Source of the DNA: Annona cherimola | Lineage: Eukaryota; Streptophyta; Magnoliopsida; Magnoliales; Annonaceae | NCBI GenBank assembly: GCA_030490835.1 | Contig: CM059972.1 | Location: forward strand, 88,955,137-89,019,136 | Length of the DNA: 64,000 nt | Reading direction: 5' to 3' | Part shown: piece by piece, positions 1 to 12,500 of the stretch | How the letters are laid out: the number at the start of each line of letters is the position of its first letter | How positions within the stretch are numbered: the first letter of the stretch is position 1 | Translations under genes and position numbers: made by a program | Notes under the pieces: model-generated | What the model saw: the letters and a program-made list of their open reading frames with translations, nothing else | Database searches by the model: none | Told to the model about the DNA's origin: nothing

Positions 1-353
1 AATAGAAATTAATGTTCACGTCATATTGGACAAACCTCTGAGAGACTTCAGAATGAAATTCCTCAACTGCATGCTTGGCTTTAGAAAGCAGAGGAGATCG
101 CATTATCAGGGGAGCTTTAGAAATAACATTATCAAACACAACATTTTTGCTAAGGCCCAATCTATACAATGGAAAGAGCAGAATTGAAAATACCGAGGGA
201 AGAAACCAATTAATGATCCATACAAACAAACAGGCACGACAGGGAATCAAATACAAGTGATAACATGAGTAGACGTTATCAACCATTGTGGCATGCTGGA
301 CACCATCAATATCCAGCCACGAATCCACATTCCATAGTGGCATTCAGCATTTA

Positions 354-607
354 GGGGACGTTTGGTAATATGTAAAATTGTGGGATTGTGGAAAATGGTG
401 GGAAACGAAAAAGAGAATATTTTGAGAAATGTATGATTGATAGGAAATGATAGATGTACAGTTGGGACAAATAGATTTGTTGTATATAGTTAAGTAAGAG
501 TAAAAGTGGGAAAAATAGTATGATTGAGGAAGTAATGATTAATCTTGGGAAACCAAATACCATGAGAAAACCATGGTTCCCATACTCTTATGTTACCAAA
601 CATCCCC
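354..607. mobile_element. Tourist-like MITE with TTA target duplication
   Basis: A 254-bp non-coding element whose ends form terminal inverted repeats, GGGGACGTTTGGTAA at the left and the same with one change when read inward from the right. It is flanked by TTA at 351-353 and 608-610. A 3-bp TTA duplication with short GG-starting TIRs is the signature of PIF/Harbinger-derived Tourist MITEs. No coding capacity; mobilised, if at all, by a transposase elsewhere. Confidence 0.8.
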
Positions 608-767
608 TTAGCATACACATCTACTCTTGGTTCCCTACCAGCTGCAAATTTATATGTGAAACCAATTATATGGATCCAACATGCTTTTACATCGAGTAAG
701 GAAGCTGTCCACACCACAATCTAACACACCTAAGCATACAGGTCTCTCTCTTTTTACCCCTTCCATT

Positions 768-849
768 GTTCTTCATGATAGGCATAGACAGTACTTAGTT
801 TATGCTCTGTTCTTCATGATAGGTAAAGATAGTACTTAGTTTATGCTCT
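768..849. repeat. Two-copy tandem repeat, 41-bp unit
   Basis: The unit starting GTTCTTCATGATAGG recurs after 41 bp with three or four changes. It is non-coding; replication slippage is the simplest origin. Confidence 0.8.
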
Positions 850-1229
850 GATCAAGTGTCCCATTCTATTTGTTGATCTTGGTCAATCAGTAACTAGTCT
901 TACAAATAATAAATGGCAAAACTGAAAAGGATCCAGCACTTTTTGATTGTTCTGTTTATAATCTGAACACAAAGGGAAGTAATCAATGCATTTGCCAGGT
1001 CATCCATTCAGTCAATTCTATAAATTGGAAACTCGTTTGGCATTGCATTTGCTGAATTTTATGGTTGAAGCATTTTTTGGGCTAATTTTAATAATAAAAA
1101 CAATTAACACTGAAGCCCTAAAACCTCACTTTGTAATCAGCATTTGTTGATAAAATTGGAAGCAAAAGCAGCATAAAGGCACACCTCCAAACCAAAGCCT
1201 TAATGTATTAGATATCATGCTTACAATGG

Positions 1230-2357
1230 TTCCAAATAAAATTGATTGTCATGATAATGAAACTATGGCGAGAAAGAAAAATGTAAATTTACCTTCCGGT
1301 ATTATAGTTGGCAATGCGAGGACTTCCAAATGACCCTTCAGCAGTATGTAGAAATGGAGGAGACGCGGTCATTTTTTGAACTGGAAACCTGGTTACGGAA
1401 TCAAGTGCATCAACAAACTTTGCCACTGGTGATGGCTGCTTAATAGAAGTGAATTAACATTATTGAACGGAAATTGTGGTTGAGAATCCCTTAGAGGAGG
1501 AAGCATAGCAGGCCTCGATGAAGTAATGATAACAAAAATGAAGCAAAACTAAATAAATAAAAGGAAAAGCAAATATATTGGAACGTGTTCTGCATGAGAA
1601 TGAAGTGTCAAATTCATGACACTTAATGGCATGTGATTTGCATCAGCCATGTTTTAGGCCAAACTGAGTTGTTAACCAATCAGAAATACAACAGATAGCG
1701 ATGTGCATAATGACTTAGTAGATTAGAGTCTTAGAGATCATACTTATAGCCATTCCATTTAGCATGATAATTGAACTGTGGTGAGAAAAAATATATATAT
1801 TTACCTTCCAGAATCATAGCCAGCAGTGTGAGGGCTTCCAAATGATGCTTCACCAGTATGCAGCAAGGAAGGCGACCTGGCCACTTTCGGAACTGGAAAC
1901 CTGATCCCAGCATCATGTGGGTCAACAAAATTTGCACCTGGTGATGGTTGCTTAATAGTAAGAGAATCAGCATCATTGAGTGGAGTTTTTAATTGAGGAT
2001 CCCTTAAGCAAGAGGATACAGCGGGCCTGGAAAAAACAATTAACAACAATGTCAAAATGCAAAGAGAGAAAGAGAGAGAGCAAAAAAAGAACAGTGAATA
2101 TTAAGTTTTTTTCAAATTTGTTCCACAAGCAATGTGTATCAGATTCAGTCATTTTTTATTGGCCTGTGAATTACAGCAGCCATGTTTTACCCAGATTAGG
2201 CATACTGGGTTGTAAACCAATCAGAAAGTTAGAAACACAACAGATAGCAATGTGCATGATGACTTGGTAGAATAGAGACATGGAGATTTTACTTACAGCT
2301 GTTCTATTTAGCATGAGAATTGAACTGTGGTGAGAAAGCGCCAGCAGTGTGAGGGTT
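1230..2357. repeat. Three-unit tandem duplication containing the repeated exon
   Basis: Exon 2 and its downstream intron flank are repeated. Matching landmarks are the exon copies at 1293-1513 and 1805-2026, the stretch TTGAACTGTGGTGAGAAA just left of exon 2 (about 1770) and again at about 2318, and CAGCCATGTTTTA near 1645 and 2179. The third unit (about 2160-2357) keeps only the flank and the first bases of an exon (CCAGCAGTGTGAGGG). So the block is two full units plus one truncated unit. Confidence 0.75.
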
Positions 2358-3911
2358 TCAATTTGTTAAGTTTCAATTTATTATACTCTTACAATCTAAT
2401 GAGTTTCAATTTGTTATAGCCTATCCAAGTCTTCGAGCAAGATAATCTTTGGGATCTGACAACAATAGGCGCTCTCTCATGTCAAAAATAATTTTAAAAT
2501 GCCAACCAAAAATCTTTGGGATCTCACAACAATAGGCGCTCTCTCTCATATCAAAAATAATTTTAAAATGTCAATCAACAATGTATGAGGGCCTTGCCAT
2601 CCATAAAGATATTTGCTTTCAGTCTGATAAATTTCAATTTGTTATAGCCTTTCTCAGTTTCCAAAGAAGATAACTTTTGGGATCACAACAATGGATATGG
2701 AGATAAATATGCTACTTTTCTCATTGTTCTTCCCCTCTATTCTCTAAAAATTAAATAAGTATAAGAGCTGCTAGCCAAATTGCAGCAAAGACAGAGATAG
2801 GAGCCTGAGATGGATATGAGGAATCACCCAGCAGAAAAAGGGTCAACTGCAAGGCACGAATTGCAGTTCAGAGCAGGCCCAAGAAAGGAAGCAAAAAAAA
2901 AAAAAATTATCTATTCCACGCTTTTAGGAAGACCAGGTTAGGAAACAGCACTGCAACAAATAATTCATTCCTTTCTGTTCATAGAAAGGAAAAGGAACCA
3001 TGGAACAAACGAAAATTTCAGAATTATGCTGTCCTTGCATGACTAGGAAACAAGACACTTCTGCCTAGTCTTGCAATACAACTTCAGGACACTTATTCCC
3101 CCCTTTATTTAAGTATTTCTTGCTAAGCCTTCTTGTCTTCCATAATCTTCCAGTTAGGTTTGCAATAATGATATCGTTTGCTGATTGTTTTCAAAAACTA
3201 AATATATGAATTCATCTCAATGACTTCTCCCATCTGATGAACTCTTCATCGAGATAAAATTACTATAAATATTTTTTTTTTCTTAGCTACGTGTCAATCT
3301 GCAGCCGCAAATCACTCTTCCCTTTCACGTGGGCCCAACCATTGAAATACCAAGATTCATAAAAGTCTACCAAATCTACTATTTCAAAGACATCAATGCT
3401 AAAACCACATTCCTCGGAATTCAAGAAAGAAGAGTTAAATTGCAGAAGTTTGCAAACTTCCGGCATTCCACATACGACCTAATACCTGATGGAATTGCTA
3501 GCCACATATAAAAACCAAAAAACACATATCATTGCAAAAAAAGAGAATCAAACCAATTCGGATATCCATCAATTATCAAAACAACAAAAAATTCCAATCC
3601 GCTGGAGTTTCAAGGGACTACAAACTTCTTAAACCCCCAGAACGCAAACCATTGAAGAAAAAGAAAAGAAACTCAACCAAGAAGTAAAACCCAATGAAGA
3701 AATCGATCAAAAAAATCAAGAACACAAAAAGATTTCCCAAAATGAAATAAAGAAAAGAAACAAGTCCTTACCTTGGTGATTGCTGTCGGGAAGGTGGGGG
3801 ATAAGGGAATGGGTTGGAGGGAAAGGGAGGTTGAGGGGAAGTTCCGAAAAGAGTTTGGGTTGCGGGAGGAAGACCAGGACCAGTGTGGTGTGAAAAGGGC
3901 TGGAAGGCCAT
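1293..3911 (-). CDS. 5' part of a SAC3B-like gene (partial, three exons seen)
   Basis: Minus strand. Exon 1 (3911-3772) starts with ATG and encodes MAFQPFSHHTGPGLPP followed by more Pro/Ser-rich sequence, ending in phase 2 at a consensus donor (AAG|GTAAGG). Exon 2 (2026-1805, 222 nt) begins after TTTTTTCCAG and ends at GGAAG|GTAAAT, adding 74 codons in the same phase (ends PHTAGYDSGR). Exon 3 (1513-1293) is a tandem copy of exon 2 but 221 nt long: one base is missing, so it shifts frame if spliced like exon 2; an internal acceptor after TTAAGCAG near 1440 could avoid this. The Pro-rich start MAFxxF and the low-complexity N-terminus recall plant SAC3 family protein B, the scaffold of the nuclear TREX-2 mRNA-export complex, but no SAC3/GANP domain is in the window. 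Identity tentative; gene structure well supported. Confidence 0.5.
2445..2580. repeat. Two-copy tandem repeat, 67-bp unit
   Basis: ATCTTTGGGATCT(G/C)ACAAC recurs 67 bp later and the copies stay alignable to the end. It lies inside the first intron of the SAC3B-like gene. Function unknown; likely slippage. Confidence 0.8.
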
Positions 3912-4111
3912 TGCGGGCAGAGAAACGAAGAAGAAAAGAGAGAGCTCAGCTTCCCAGCAGCGAATTCCGCCTATTTTCAGCTGCTACTGTCTTTTTGGAG
4001 GAAAAGAACGCTTCAATCCCATGCAAAGAAAGTGAGAAATCAGACCGTCCCAATCGGCAATTATTATATTAGGATGGGCCACGTCCTGACATCCACAAAC
4101 CAAAGCTGCTT

Positions 4112-4262
4112 GCGAAAAGCAGCGATCAGGTGCGCTCGGCAGCATTCATACCGTTTTTTATTTATTTTTTTAAATTTTTTCGTAAACTTGTTAATCTAAG
4201 TGCATGTAATATATGTATCAATTTGTACTATTTTTGAAAATTTTTAAATATTAATTTCGGAT
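4112..4262. repeat. Partial fold-back element, one arm
   Basis: The stretch with TTTTTTAAATTTTTT, then TTAATCTAAGTGCATGTAA and an AT-rich tail matches the left arm of the fold-back family seen complete at 8331-8622 and 34763-35090. The second arm is missing. Confidence 0.55.
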
Positions 4263-4264
4263 TT

Positions 4265-4960
4265 TTAACCAGATTTAATTGGATTTAACAGGATCATACC
4301 GATCAAACTGAATCTAATTCGATCTAATTTTTGATAATAATGATTTAATCCTAATTTAACATTTGTATTATGATCCTAAAAACTTTATAAGGTTATTTAT
4401 AACTTAATTATAGAATTTAAAATACAGATAATATAATTTAATAGAAGTCATATAAATCTAACTGGATCTAACCCGATTCAACCCGATCTAATTTTTTATA
4501 ATAATGAACTAATCTTAATTTAACACCTATAATATAATCCTAGGCCTTTTATAAGGTCAGTTATACCTTAATTAAAGAATTTAAAATACAGATAATAAGA
4601 TTTAATAGAATCTGTCTAAATCTAATTGGATCTAATCTGATCTAACTGGATGTAACCGGATCTAACCGGATCTAATTTTTTATATTAATGAGTTGCTTCT
4701 AATTTAACACCTGTAATATGATCCTAAACTTCTTAAAAGGTCATTTATACCTTACTTATAAAAATTAAAACACAAATAATACGAGTTAATAAAATTCATC
4801 TAAATCTAATAGTGTCTAAAGGGATCTAACCCGTTCTAACTGGATCTAACATCATCTAACCGGATATAATTTTTGATATTAATGAGTTAAACCTAATTTA
4901 ACACCTGTAATATGATCATAAATTCTTAGAAAGTCATTTATACCTTAATTACAGAAATAG
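4265..4960. repeat. Tandem AT-rich repeat with ATCTAAC-rich spacers
   Basis: About four imperfect units of 160-190 bp. Each has a core with CCTAATTTAACACCTGTAAT followed by TATAAGGTCATTTATACC, separated by runs of GGATCTAAC. The same family appears in the opposite orientation at 21030-22290. Non-coding. Confidence 0.7.
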
Positions 4961-6020
4961 TTCGCTTGCAAAATCTTAAAATTTTCAAAAATGTAATATG
5001 CATATAGTTTTTAAAATTTTTAATACATGTGATTCTTGAATTATGAATAATAAATATAATAAATATATAAATGTTATAGTTTAAAATTATTCAATAAAAC
5101 TAGATTAAAAAATTTAAAACTCAGATAAAGGGATTTAAGAATAACTACATATGCATTTTCATTGTAATATTTTTTTCAAGATAAGTGGTTTAATATCATA
5201 AGGTCATACGTTAAAAATTATAATTTTTATAGCAATATCAATCCGCAAAATATCTTATTAATTTTTTATTACTTAAATTTTATTTATTTAATTTGGTGTA
5301 ACATGTATGGATTAAAATGGTGGATTGTCAGCTCTTGAATTTTAAATTAAAACTAAATTATAAATTTCATTTGAAAAAATAAAATACTTTTTTTATACTA
5401 ATTTAAATTAAATTAAAAATAAATCATTCAAATCTTCAACAAAATTTTCATGATTTAAGTGAATTTAAATTGAAGATTGACTATACCAAAAATGATTATT
5501 TTTTTAATACAATTTCATGTATCAATTTAATATTTGTATCAATTTCAAAAAAATAAGCTACAGCAAATTAAATATAGATTCATCAATTTAAATATATAAA
5601 AAATTTTAAAGTAAAAATAAATTGTGTTTTTCACTAATTGTATTAAAGCTAAGTATGCTCAGTGCATTAAATGATTTTTCATTAAGATAGACACACTTGA
5701 TTTATTATATTAAGTTATTTTCTAAACTTAGTTAAATGTCGAATAACTTGTATGATTTACTCATCTCTCCGTTTGGTCATTTCAATATAAAATAAGTATT
5801 AGTTTGAATTAATTAAATATCAAACTAATTAATTATAAACATGATCAATTTATTAAATTAAGCTGTTTCACGAATGCAATAGCTTAAAGCTTCAGAAACT
5901 CAAGAGTTTACTCATTTCTCTGTTCGCTCATTTCAATCTAAAATTAATAAAATAAATACTAACTTAAATTAAATTAAATCAATATAAATAATCAATTAAT
6001 AAATATTTTCAGAACAAATA
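4961..6020. other. AT-rich, no feature recognised
   Basis: Very AT-rich sequence with stops in all frames. I find no inverted termini, coding signal or RNA gene. Confidence 0.6.
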
Positions 6021-7330
6021 TGCTCCTTATAGCACCCGTCGCGGACGCTAGGATGGGCTCGGCTGCCTTTCTTGCCTCGTGAAATCTGAGCCGGATCGAA
6101 AAGGCCGGAACCTGCGTTTCTTATTAAATAAAAGGGTTGTTAGTATGTTTTGGAAAGTGAATATTTGCATAGAATAGGCCTTGGTTTTGGATTTGATCCT
6201 CAAGCTTCGAGAGCGGCGGCATATGCGTGGGATTTTCGAGGATTCAGCAGCATGACGAGGCAGATCCAGCGGCGTAGTTGCTGTGCACGTCGCTGGATGC
6301 GGCGGAATGGCGTGACCCGATCTTCGTTGCAGCTTTAACTCAATGAAAAGCGTTAGTATTTAGATCAAATAAAACATGTGAAAATAATCTCAATAGCCAA
6401 GAGATTTACACTGCTAGATGAAGTCGCCACTAATCTTAAAGGGGAGATCAGTCCTTGTTTTATTGAATAAGAGCACCGGTCGTACAGAGCTTGGATCCCG
6501 GCCTTCGGATTAAAACAGATATGATAAAAATTTATTAACCTGAAGCCGTTTACATGGGCATGAAAAGAAAAAATAAAAATAAAAAATCTGAAGTAAAGGG
6601 GAGAGGAAGAAAGCTTGAGGGAGAAAGAAAAAGGAGGAAAACTAGAGCTAAAGAAGAAGAGAAGTCGGGGTGCCAGGGATTTGCCGTAGACTCCTGTCAT
6701 TCCCCTTTGGGATGCCTCCTCAAGGTTGTTTGGAGTTGGAGCTTGCTCCTCTATTTATAGAGGGGAAGTGGGTGCGTGGGTCGTGGGCTATGACTGGAAG
6801 CCCATTGCTGTTGAGCTTGTTGCCTTGTTGGAGCATTTTGCTCCATGTGGGCTGAAGCTTGGTGTCTGGTGTGCTTCTGCTATAGAGCCCCGTTGTTGTG
6901 GGTTGGAGCCGGATCTGGTAGGCTGTTGTTGTGGGCTAAAGCTTGATCGGATGGACTGTTGTTATAGAGCCCGGTTGTTGTGGGATAAAGCTTGATCTGG
7001 TGGGCTATTACTACAGAGCCCGGTTATTGTGGGTTGTTGGAGCTTTGCTCTGGATAGGGCCGTTTGCTGAAATCTAGTTTTTTTAAAGTCTTGTTCTATG
7101 TGAGCTGTTGGTTTTAGAGCCCATTGACAATTTTTTTGGGTTGATTTTCTTTATGGTGGTTGAGCTTGAATTTTATACATACGTTTCTTTGTTATTTTTT
7201 TGTATATTTATTTGGGCTTAAGGGAATGGTGTCTACACTCCTATAGTCTCCTTTATATGTCGATCAAGAGGAAATTGGTTGAGGAGGTTGATGCGGTGGG
7301 GACATGTTCTATTTGGGCTTTAACTTGTTG
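6021..7330. other. GC-richer segment with degenerate internal repeats, possible retroelement remnant
   Basis: Base composition changes sharply at about 6025 (GCACCCGTCGCGGACGC). At 6880-7040 a GAGCCCGGTTGTTGTGGG-type motif recurs four times at about 65-80 bp spacing, just downstream of a CTATTTATAGAG TATA-like palindrome (6750-6763). The stretch AAGTCGCCACTAATCTTA (6422) looks like untranslated sequence of plant LTR elements, but I could not find paired LTRs, a primer-binding site or protein motifs. Confidence 0.3.
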
Positions 7331-8330
7331 AAATACAATGCTTCTATAATTTTCCAATTCATTATTACATCATTAAAACGCAAAATTAACCACACCATGC
7401 TACTTTGTGCTGCCCGCAATATAATCTCCACCCGTTCAAAAGCAAAACAAACAATTACCAGATAGGTGAGACCTACTAAACTTGCACACATCCATAACAC
7501 CCACTCGATCAAACGCAATCCACTCCGCTACCCTATGGACAAATTCTCTGAATGTATCTTTGAATAAGAATGCCATCAAGGTAAGCTGCATAGATAAACT
7601 TGTGGATAGTACCACCATTCTCTAACAACCCCAATACTAACCAATTAAATAGGAAAGTACTTGCTTTATTAACATATTTGCCAACTATATAAATGTGTAA
7701 CTTCAAGAAACTAATCAGATGTTTAATCTATTCTCTAAGAATTACAACCTTAAACAAATATTTAAAATATAACCTTGGTTCTTCCATTTCCACTCACTTT
7801 TCCAAGAACATGCTTTTGTTTTGTTTTGTTTTGTTTTTTTTATTTTATTTTGAGAACATGCTTGGTTATTTTCAATTTTTTCAAAAAAAATTCTTTACAT
7901 TGCCAAGAGACCAAGCCCAATGACCCTATCTTGCACTCTTCCAATTGCATAGCTTGTCAGCTTTCCAATCTGTTTAGAGTTTCATTCGCCGTTTCACATT
8001 TTGAACTATTAAACCAAAGATTAAAGGGTGATAAGAGTATGTAAAAGTACTTTTATGTCACCAACTACAATTGGGACCATCTTGTCTGATTGACTTTAAC
8101 ATCAGCAACATCATTGCATGGCAAATCAATTTCATCCACATGGGAAGGAGATTCCGAAACCCAATATACGCTTCCTAGTCCCCACCATCTGACACACAGT
8201 TGCGGAAAATTGCTAATATATGTATTTAGTTTGATACTAATTGTTGATATACTCATATTATTTCATGAATTGCATAATACCTCCATAAACATTCACCAAA
8301 ATCAACAACATCATTAGCAACATCACTCAT
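7331..8330. other. No feature recognised
   Basis: AT-rich sequence with only short open frames and no domain, splice or repeat pattern I can support. A run of TTTTG repeats lies at 7818-7850. Confidence 0.5.
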
Positions 8331-8622
8331 GTGCATTTCACCTTTTTTTAAAAGTTTTTATACAACTGTTAATCTAGGTATATTTAACATGTGCTCAAAT
8401 TTTACTATTTTTGATGAATTTTAGATAATTTTTGATTGTTTAAAATCAATGGCATTTTTATAATTCATAAATTATGAAAATGCCACTGGTTTTAAAAATA
8501 AAATATCTAAAAGGATCCAAAATGATAAAAATTAATACACATGTTAAATACACCTAGATTAATAGTTGTATAAAAAAATTTCAGAAAATATAAAAAATAG
8601 ATTTTTGCACCTGAGTGCATTG
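8331..8622. repeat. Fold-back element, copy A
   Basis: The two halves are inverted copies of each other. The left arm reads TACAACTGTTAATCTAGG, the right arm CCTAGATTAATAGTTGTA, meeting at a centre with TGGCATTTT and AAAATGCCA. The outer ends carry GTGCATT-type sequence. Non-coding; could form a long hairpin in RNA or single-stranded DNA. Confidence 0.8.
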
Positions 8623-8629
8623 TATCATG

Positions 8630-9190
8630 ACTCAAAATTTTCAACCTCTATAACTATCATATTTTTAAATTATTTTTTATACCTTCTTGTACAATTACCA
8701 TATTTTTCAATCATTTTTATACAACTATCTATCTAATTAAGGAGCACAATTATATGCACCCAGGTACATTGAAACTCACTGTAGTCAGGTACCTACACCT
8801 ATTTTTTTTATTTTTTTAAATTTTTTATACAACTGTTAATCTAAGTCTATTTGACAAGTGTATCAATTTTTACAATTTTTGAAGATTTTTAGATATTTTT
8901 TCAGATTTTTAAATATTAATAACATTTTTAATAATTTAAAATTACTAAAAAAGTTACTAATTTTAAAAAATTCGAAAAAATATCTAAAAATCTCCAAAAT
9001 AGTAAAAATTACTGCACATGTTAGATACATTTAAATTAATAATTATGTAAAAAAATTTCAAAAACATAAAAAGGGTGAAATACACCCAATCATATGCATA
9101 TGACTGGGCTCCTATAATTAACCTCTCAATTTTTAGTTTTATTCTTCATTATTAATTGTATCATGTTATATTATTTTTTACTAATTTAAA
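8630..9190. mobile_element. Degenerate Tourist-like MITE split by a fold-back element
   Basis: Left part 8636-8745 (CCTCTATAACTATCATA, then TACAATTACCATA) and right part 9117-9190 (AACCTCTCAATTTTTAG, then TATCATGTTATATT) align to consecutive parts of the MITE at 15272-15540. The gap is filled by the fold-back copy at 8752-9110. Confidence 0.5.
8752..9110. repeat. Fold-back element, copy B
   Basis: Same family as copy A. Arms TTATACAACTGTTAATCTAA (left) and TTAAATTAATAATTATGTAA (right) are inverted, with outer GTGCAT/ATGCAC-type ends (ATATGCACCCAGG at the left, CATATGCATATG at the right). Confidence 0.75.
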
Positions 9191-9199
9191 ATTTCACTA

Positions 9200-9556
9200 A
9201 AGCCAAGTATCAGTTCCGAACTTAGTAACTTGAATTCTTTTTATTTTAACATTACAATTAAGTAAATTCATTAGCTTCACTCGTGGAGGGAATTTCTATA
9301 TAACCACCGACTCTTTGGAGCAATCATAATAAACCCCCGATTCACAGGCATAAGGTGCATGGTGGGACCCGAAACCATGTTGGAGCGATTTACACCCACA
9401 ACGTGGACCACCTGTGCTGCCGCCAAGTTGGTGTTGAAAATCCCTCCTTTTCCATGCAAACTTATTAGGCTTGTGAAGTGGGAATGCAATCGTATGCACC
9501 CGGGTGCTGTGGCGCCTCAGCCCAAGCATCACAACCTTACCTCAAGATCTATCAAT
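9200..9556. other. GC-richer segment, unassigned
   Basis: A better-than-average composition stretch with overlapping short open frames on both strands. It contains a perfect GCACCCGGGTGC palindrome at about 9497-9508, like the ends of the local fold-back family. I do not recognise a protein. Confidence 0.35.
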
Positions 9557-12500
9557 TGGTAAATGTGAATCAGGATTGTTGCCCTGATCACGCGGCGGGT
9601 TCTTAATTGGATATTTATCCACTTAATCCTAACTCCTTAGGATTTTATATCATTTATACATTCTATTTCCATCAAATGCCATTTTAGGCCATTATATCAT
9701 TTGAGAGTTACACATGTCATCTCATAATCTTCATACTTAATCATATCATGATATTTCATACCTTAGCATTTACTCATAAATTTTTTTTGTCAATCTATGG
9801 GCATAAAACATAACATAATCCTTCTGCAACATTAAATAACAATTTTAATGTCATCATTCATATAACCATTTAACCCTTAGGTTCATATACATGTAGCTCA
9901 TAGAAATTCATTCAACCTTGAATCTCCACCTGTGCTATTTGCCTTCTTTCTTCTTTCACCTGTCTATGGGTTTGGAAAACAAAACATGAGTTGAAACTCA
10001 ATAAGCAAGCTGTATATTTTACAGACAATTCATTTTGAAGGCATATTTATTTAAAAACATTTTTCTCCCTTCAGTAGAGACACTTATCAAGTGATCAACT
10101 ACCTGTGGAGCAAAACTCTTTCATAAACCTTTCATAAACATTGGATGTGCAAATGCATCATTTCCATTGATGACATTATCCTTCATGTGAGGGTACGCTA
10201 CCATGGGAAATATTTTTCTATGACATGATCTTTTCCATCCTTAGTGTCGAACCTTCCGACTTAGCAACGTCAAGGGGACTCCTTGTCTACTTACTACCTC
10301 GACTAGCCTACTTGATTTCCATTCCATGTACGTCTCTTAGTTACCCCGGCAATATATACCTCTTACACATGGAACTTGTCATTCTCATAAAAAGAATTCT
10401 TTGCACCATCCCTTTTAAACATTATTTCAATGAAATATCGTTTCAAATCCATACATCATCACTTTTCATGAACAATTGCAAAACATTAAGCAATTCATCA
10501 TCATAATTGAAATAATACTTCATAACACATTGAGATAAAGGAATGACCATCCTTAAATACTTTGTAATGAAAACCAAAATCATTTAGAAAGCTGCTTACT
10601 TACCTGTCTCACGTTAGCTTTCTGAATCCTCCTTTCTTTGCCCTTGCCTACATGAGAATAATATGATTTTTCATATATTCCTTTTTCTCGCATCTCACTT
10701 AGTTTTCCAACCTATTTTTCATCAACACACATAATTCATTTGACTTCTCAAGCCATTATGTATAAATAGCACATATTCGTACATTTCATCTGTTCACACA
10801 TAACATATTCAATCTCATAATTAGGGTAACCATTTAATCACATAATAATCATCCAATCATTATCATTTAAAGGTTCATTACCTTCCATGTACCATTTTTC
10901 ACTTATTTTCCAAAATTTACACGTTGATGTTCATTTTAAGCACACATTGTCACCTTAAGCTTCATTGATTAATTCTAAAATTTGAAATTAATATCATAAC
11001 ATCTAAACAGATATATAGTCATGAAATTCACCATATTTTCATGCATTTTTGCACAAAATTAAATTACATAAGTCATTTACCACTTATGCATGTCTATCCT
11101 TTCACATATGCTCATTTGACAACACATACATGATACATTTCATAAAAATTTTCAAGTCAGTAATTTAATCCATGATAATTATCCTTAATTATCACTTTAT
11201 TTAGGGTATTTTTATGGAATTTAAAACCACTAATCATAAGTTTCTAAAACAGCAACTTTAGAACTCATTTTTCACATGTGTAACGTGTCTTTTGACACAT
11301 AACCCTAAACAGTTTTATAATTCCGAATTTTCAGCAATTAATCCAACTTTTCCTAATCTAAATCTAGGGTATTAATATATATTTATCATACATAAATAAA
11401 CACTTCTCAAAACAGCATTTCGGGTTCCGTTTTCACCCTATTTGGACACCGTTTCATAAAATCCATAAAATCAGATTTGGGGCTTATCTTCCCAAATCCT
11501 TTTGGGTGTCAATAATACCCTAACCCTAGGGTATTTTACCCTACATAGCTTCCATAAATCATGCAATCCCATTTTCATACCATTTTAGTATCAAAATGAA
11601 GAAATCGGGTCATATACGTCACTTTGCATTCCATAGTTTCTAAAATTCATAACTTAAGCTTAGATTCACATAAATATTACATTAAAACATGTTTCATAAC
11701 CTAAACATAACATTAATTCAATACAGCAACTTTTCATTTAAATTTGGGTTTTATCAAGTTGAGTTTTCAACTCATAACCCACTCTAAACTTCATTTTCAC
11801 CATCTAAAACATTAAAATTCATTCATATAGCTTAATACCCATTTCATATTTAACCAAGGGGCATGTTGAACCACTGTTTAAGGGGTCTTTAAGCATCAAA
11901 CTCATATAAAAAATTTTGGAGTTTAAAACTCAAAATGGAAAGCTCAACTTAACACATCAACTTACTTGATTGATGCAAATCAAACCCTAATGACTTGAGC
12001 AATCTTTCTCCTCCAATTTTCCTTTTTTTTCCCTTCTTTTTTCCTTTTTTTTTTCTTCCTCCTTGCTGGCCTAGGGCTGGGACGTGAGCTGCTGCTTTGG
12101 GGTGAAGAGTTTGAGCACTTAGAAAAATATTTTCCAAGCTTCGACTCACATGGCAGTTCCCCCTTTTATAAGGGCTGGATTTGCTCCAACTTGGGCCCCA
12201 CTTGGGGCTGATTTTCCACATCATTAAATGTGAGTTTATCCCCCTAATGTGCTGGATAATTTACAGCCAAGTAATTTCATTTTTACCATATTATTTTAAA
12301 ACCAAAAATCTACCCAAATCATGACCGTCCAGCTGCCCAACAGATCACGTCCACCTTGCTGCCCATTTACCAATTTTTCCCATTTTTTCAACCCTAATTT
12401 AAGGGTAAATTATACATCTAATTAATATTTAATTTAAACATTAATTTGACATAAAAAAATTAGCAAAAATGGCAAAAATCAGCACATTCATTGCATGTCA

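Larger units (their letters stand above)
1..1292. other. No gene recognised (left edge; probable intron of the minus-strand gene)
   Basis: Apart from the MITE at 354-607 and the short tandem repeat at 768-849, I see no convincing exon on either strand. The short open frames lack recognisable motifs. The minus-strand gene to the right reads toward this edge with an open donor site at 1292, so this is probably intron sequence and further exons lie beyond the window or are unrecognised here. Confidence 0.4.

Noticed and set aside
3773..4072. 99-codon plus-strand open frame
   Set aside because: It is antisense to exon 1 and leader of the minus-strand SAC3B-like gene, which has a start codon and a good donor site; the plus frame has no motif.
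11949..12224. 91-codon minus-strand open frame with Lys-rich tail
   Set aside because: It starts just after a TATA box inside the candidate LTR and is partly a homopolymer-derived Lys run; more likely leader sequence than protein.
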